DNA of 7,791 bases from Nitriliruptoraceae bacterium (GTDB lineage Bacteria; Actinomycetota; Nitriliruptoria; Nitriliruptorales; Nitriliruptoraceae): NCBI GenBank assembly GCA_007120485.1, contig SKNP01000163.1, positions 1 through 7,791 of the forward strand. Reading direction: 5' to 3'. Positions within the stretch are counted from its first letter, which is position 1; every line of letters begins with the position of its first letter. Both the position numbers and the translations under genes were made by a program. Shown here one piece after another: positions 5,265-7,791 of this stretch. The notes under the pieces were generated by a model, which worked only from the letters and a program-made list of their open reading frames with translations, ran no database searches and was not told the origin of the DNA.

Positions 5265-5765
5265 ATGACGCTCGCAGAGACCGTTGCCACCACCCGCGAG
5301 GCCCTGGCCGCCAACCCCGCCGCCGGCAAGGCCACCTTCCGTGCCAACACCGACCTGGTCGGGGTGACCGAGGTCGACGTCCGCGTCCGCGGGCACCGGT
5401 TCAAGGCCGACGAGCCCGAGAGCCTGGGCGGTACCGATGTGGCGGCGAACCCGGTGGAGTACGTCCTGGCGGCCTTGGGTTCCTGCCACGCGATCACCTA
5501 CCGGGTCTGGGGTGAGCACCTCGGCATCGGGTTCGACGACGTCCAGATCCGCGTGGAAGGCGACATCGACGTCCGGGGCTTCTTCGGCGTCGACGACACC
5601 GTCCGACCCGGGATCAGCGACATCCGTGTCACCGCCACGTTGCGCGGGACCGAGCCGCTGGAGCGCTACGAGGAGCTGCACCAGCAGGTCGAGGCGCACT
5701 GCCCGGTGCAGGACATGCTGACCGGTTCGGTCAACGTCAAGGCCGAGCTCACCGTCGAGAGCTGA
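5265..5765 (+). CDS. OsmC/Ohr family peroxidase-like protein
   Basis: 166 residues, about the usual length for OsmC-type proteins with an N-terminal extension. The paired redox cysteines are Cys74, in the NPVEYVLAALGSCHAITYR context at the head of the long helix, and Cys146 in EAHCPVQDML. In characterised OsmC and Ohr proteins these two cysteines reduce organic hydroperoxides as a dimer in the cytoplasm. The residues between (VQIRVEGDIDVRGFFGVDD, then ISDIRVTATLRG) fit the family's strand order. The ATG at 5265 has a strong GGAGG (5254-5258) six bases upstream. A weak TAGCTT (5190-5195) could be a -10 box, without a convincing -35. The gene stands alone, between an upstream hairpin and a downstream hairpin, and converges on the phosphorylase gene. 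Whether it is strictly Ohr, OsmC or a related subgroup is not resolved. Confidence 0.93.
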   Translation: MTLAETVATTREALAANPAAGKATFRANTDLVGVTEVDVRVRGHRFKADEPESLGGTDVAANPVEYVLAALGSCHAITYRVWGEHLGIGFDDVQIRVEGDIDVRGFFGVDDTVRPGISDIRVTATLRGTEPLERYEELHQQVEAHCPVQDMLTGSVNVKAELTVES

Positions 5766-5770
5766 CCGCG

Positions 5771-5790
5771 CGCGGGGTACACGTCCCGCG
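5771..5790 (+). terminator. Candidate OsmC terminator hairpin
   Basis: CGCGGG (5771-5776) and CCCGCG (5785-5790) form a 6-bp stem with an 8-nt loop, starting 5 bases after the OsmC stop. There is no T tract. It lies between two converging genes. Confidence 0.45.
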
Positions 5791-5821
5791 GGGTGGCGTC
5801 CGGTTCCGTGCTGCCCCCGGG

Positions 5822-5875
5822 GCGTCCCGCACAGCTCTAGCGTCCCGCACAGCTCGGGCGTCCTGCTCAGCTCGG
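5822..5875 (-). repeat. 18-bp tandem repeat, three copies, over the phosphorylase stop codon
   Basis: The units are 5822-5839, 5840-5857 and 5858-5875, each built on GCGTCCCGCACAGCTCGG. Units 1 and 2 differ only in the last two bases; units 2 and 3 differ at two bases. The third unit contains the phosphorylase stop (TCA at 5867-5869, TGA on the minus strand). Because 18 is a multiple of three, the equivalent of that stop in unit 2 reads TGT (Cys), and a new stop (TAG) follows in unit 1. Confidence 0.9.
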
Positions 5876-6661
5876 GCGGTCCGCCTGCCACAGCTGGGCG
5901 ACCGTCTCGTTGCCGAGCTGGGCGACCTGCTCGATCCAGCGTTGGCTGCGGTCGAGCTGTGCCTGCGGGTCGAACTCGCCCGAGTCGCCAGCGACCTCCA
6001 GCATGTTGTCGAGCACGACCGACACCCCACCGGCGCGCAACCCCCAGATCCGGGCGAGCACGAAGATCACGCTCGCTTCCATCTCGGCCGCGACCACGTT
6101 GAGCCGGCGCAGGTCCTCGAACCGGTGCTCCCAGGCCGACTGCCAGAAATCGCCGTAGGACGAGCCCGGCCGCGGGTGGCTGGCGTAGAACGTGTCGGCC
6201 GACCGGGTGGTCCCGACCACGTGGTCGAGTCCGAGGTCCACGGCCGCCGCCACACCGGCACTCACGACCCGATGGTCGGCGACGGCCGGGTACTCGATCG
6301 GCGCGTAAGCGGTGGACGCGCCGTCCTGTCGCATCGCCGAGTCCAGGATCGCCATCGTCCCGTTGGGGATGTCCGGTTGCACCGTGCCGCAGGTTCCGAC
6401 CCGGATGAACGTCCGGGCGCCGCAGCGAGCCAGTTCCTCCATCGCGATCGAGGTCGACGGTGCGCCGATGCCCGTCGAGGTGCACGAGATCGGGGCGCCC
6501 CGGTAGGTCCCGGTGTAGGTGACGTACTCGCGGTTGGTGGCCACGTGCCGAGCTTCATCCCAGGTCCGCGCGATCGTCTCCACCCGACCCGGATCACCGG
6601 GCAGCAGCACGTAGGGGGCGACGTCGCCCGTCGAGGTCTTGAGGTGGTACTGGACCGACAT
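5867..6661 (-). CDS. udp: Uridine phosphorylase family nucleoside phosphorylase
   Basis: 264 residues, slightly longer than typical uridine phosphorylase (about 253). Family enzymes split a nucleoside with phosphate to give the base and ribose 1-phosphate in cytoplasmic pyrimidine salvage. Visible segments: phosphate loop LLPGDPGRVETIA (Gly22, Arg26), STGIGAPSTSIAMEELARCG (63-81), RVGTCGTVQPDI (Arg87, Thr90), RQDGAS then APIEYPAVAD, SADTFY (154-159), and the ribose-binding AAEMEAS (Glu193, Met194, Glu195). In E. coli Udp the loop after SSDTFYPG carries Gln166 and Arg168, which read the uracil ring. Here the aligned residues are His162 and Arg164, so uridine as the real substrate is less certain. 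ATG at 6661 has AAGGAG (complement of 6667-6672) five bases upstream. It is divergent from the queuosine salvage gene and converges on OsmC; the C-terminus lies in an 18-bp tandem repeat. Family placement is firm, substrate is not. Confidence 0.9.
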   Translation of the reverse strand: MSVQYHLKTSTGDVAPYVLLPGDPGRVETIARTWDEARHVATNREYVTYTGTYRGAPISCTSTGIGAPSTSIAMEELARCGARTFIRVGTCGTVQPDIPNGTMAILDSAMRQDGASTAYAPIEYPAVADHRVVSAGVAAAVDLGLDHVVGTTRSADTFYASHPRPGSSYGDFWQSAWEHRFEDLRRLNVVAAEMEASVIFVLARIWGLRAGGVSVVLDNMLEVAGDSGEFDPQAQLDRSQRWIEQVAQLGNETVAQLWQADRPS

Positions 6662-6732
6662 CGTGGCTCCTTGATCCGCCCTGCTTCTGGGTCGCCGCGG
6701 TGCGAACCGTCGCGTCGGCGCCACCACGAGTG

Positions 6733-6742
6733 AGCCTACGCT
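6733..6742. promoter_or_regulatory. Possible back-to-back -10 boxes between divergent nucleoside genes
   Basis: AGCCTACGCT holds a plus-strand TACGCT (6737-6742) and a minus-strand TAGGCT (6733-6738), both of the TANNNT type. The plus-strand box would place a start about 25 bases before the Qng1-like GTG; the minus-strand box would give the phosphorylase a leader of about 65 bases. Neither has a convincing -35 box at normal spacing, so this is tentative. Confidence 0.25.
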
Positions 6743-6773
6743 GGACACCGCCCCGACGATCCAAGGATGCCAC

Positions 6774-7763
6774 GTGACCGATGCCGCCCACTGGGACTCG
6801 CCCGTCCTGCGCTCCGTGCGTCCGGTCGTCGAGGATGCCCAACACGTGGCCATCTCGACCGAGCACATCGAGTCGGTGGCGTCCTGGTTGGCCTACGAGG
6901 AGCTGCCCTTCCCACGGAACCTGTCGACCGCCCCGTACGACCCCGATGCGGACGCCGACCGTGCGATCGACCTGATCATGCTCGTGTCGTGCCTGAACTT
7001 CGCGTTCACCGACTTCGAGACGCACGAGACCTTCATCGTCGAACGTGACGGCGTGCAGCTGGTCGACACCGACGGGATGTCGGCCTGCCTCCACGATGCG
7101 CTGGCCGCCGACGTGCCGCTGCTCGACGGCAGCTACCTGGCCCGGGTGACCCGAGGTGACCTCGATGCGATCTTCCGGGGTTCGATCACGATGCCGATGC
7201 TCGAGGAACGGGCGCAGATCCTCAACGACGTCGGGCAGGTCCTGGTGGAACGCTACGACGGCCGCTTCCACCGATGGATGCGCGACTGCGCCCCGGCGAT
7301 GTACGCCGACGGTGACGGGCTGCTCGAGCGGCTCATCGAGGAGTTCCCGCGGTTCGACGACGTGTCGATCCACCGGGGCCGCACGGTTCGGTTCTACAAG
7401 CTCGCGCAGCTCGCACTGTGGTCGATGCAGGGCGCGGGCTTGCTCGCGCTCCAGGACCTGCACCGGATGACCGCGTTCGCCGACTACATCGTCCCGGTCG
7501 CACTACGGGTGATGGGCATCCTCGAGTACGCCCCAGCGCTCGAGCAGGCGATCAACGACCGTGAACCGATCCCACGCGACAGCGACGAGGAGATCGAGAT
7601 CCGGGCGAGCACGCTGCACGCCACCGCGCTGCTCACCGACGCGATCAACGTCCGGCGGCCGGACGGCCGCCGCATCGTCATCCCGCAGCTCGACTTCCGG
7701 CTGTGGAAGGCCTACCACGCCACCTTCTGGCCGCATCACCTGACCCGCACGACCATGTACTGA
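6774..7763 (+). CDS. qng1: Queuosine salvage glycosylase, DUF2419/Qng1 family
   Basis: 329 residues, the usual size for the family. Qng1 proteins hydrolyse queuosine 5'-monophosphate to release queuine, which tRNA-guanine transglycosylase inserts into tRNA. The matching features, in order, are LNFAF (74-78), DGMSACLHDALAADVPLLD (100-118), the IFRGSITMPMLEERAQILNDVGQVL region (133-157), FYKLAQLAL (207-215), LHRMTAFADYIVPVALRVMGILEYAPAL (229-256), EEIEIRAST (272-280) and LDFRLWKAYH (306-315). Lys209 of FYK and Asp237 of FADY sit in the most conserved segments, where the active site of the family lies. Most relatives read NFSFW or similar where this one reads NFAFTD, a modest divergence. GTG at 6774 follows AAGGA (6763-6767) by six bases; an ATG overlapping that site is in another frame. 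It is divergent from the phosphorylase gene. No transglycosylase or queuine transporter is in view. Confidence 0.93.
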   Translation: MTDAAHWDSPVLRSVRPVVEDAQHVAISTEHIESVASWLAYEELPFPRNLSTAPYDPDADADRAIDLIMLVSCLNFAFTDFETHETFIVERDGVQLVDTDGMSACLHDALAADVPLLDGSYLARVTRGDLDAIFRGSITMPMLEERAQILNDVGQVLVERYDGRFHRWMRDCAPAMYADGDGLLERLIEEFPRFDDVSIHRGRTVRFYKLAQLALWSMQGAGLLALQDLHRMTAFADYIVPVALRVMGILEYAPALEQAINDREPIPRDSDEEIEIRASTLHATALLTDAINVRRPDGRRIVIPQLDFRLWKAYHATFWPHHLTRTTMY

Positions 7764-7791
7764 GCGCGCCGGACCCGCGGCTCACGGCGAC

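Noticed and set aside
5232..6485. Minus-strand open frame of about 417 codons
   Set aside because: It overlaps OsmC and the phosphorylase in the wrong frames, and its composition is that of a GC shadow.

Overview
The window looks like chromosomal DNA from a high-GC bacterium, most likely an actinobacterium. The support is the strong G/C bias at third codon positions, frequent GTG starts behind short AAGGA/GGAGG ribosome binding sites, possible -10 boxes of the TANNNT type, and GC-rich hairpins without T tails. A deep-branching actinobacterial class would fit, but the sequence alone does not settle the taxon.

From left to right: (1) the 3' part of recD, the RecBCD alpha-subunit helicase, with a 54-bp in-frame tandem duplication that gives an acidic Gly/Asp loop; (2) a compact two-gene toxin-antitoxin module, an AbrB-like antitoxin followed by a RelE/ParE-like toxin overlapping it by 8 nt; (3) on the minus strand, a polytopic membrane protein of the lipase maturation factor family; (4) divergent from it, a transglutaminase-like Cys-His-Asp protein; (5) an OsmC/Ohr-family thiol peroxidase-like protein; (6) on the minus strand, a uridine phosphorylase-family enzyme converging on OsmC; (7) divergent from that, a DUF2419/Qng1-type queuosine salvage glycosylase that ends 28 bases before the window edge.

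The most unusual structure is around the toxin-antitoxin module. It lies inside a 790-bp segment (1709-2498) bounded by 24-bp inverted repeats (22/24 identical). A 6-bp direct repeat, ACCAGC, sits immediately outside each end, as a target-site duplication would. No transposase is inside, so it reads as a possible non-autonomous mobile cassette whose only cargo is a toxin-antitoxin pair. The left end also abuts a second, partial, oppositely oriented end across the same ACCAGC, either as an end-to-end junction or as a palindromic repeat. The module's promoter carries a perfect 12-bp inverted repeat, and the loop of that repeat can pair with sequences on either side.

The right half holds two nucleoside-acting enzymes transcribed divergently from a 112-bp spacer: the phosphorylase, which has an altered base-recognition loop, and the queuosine hydrolase. 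This raises the possibility of a linked modified-nucleoside salvage function. The remaining genes look like ordinary single-gene housekeeping or stress loci with no evident shared pathway. No intergenic stretch exceeds 300 bases.
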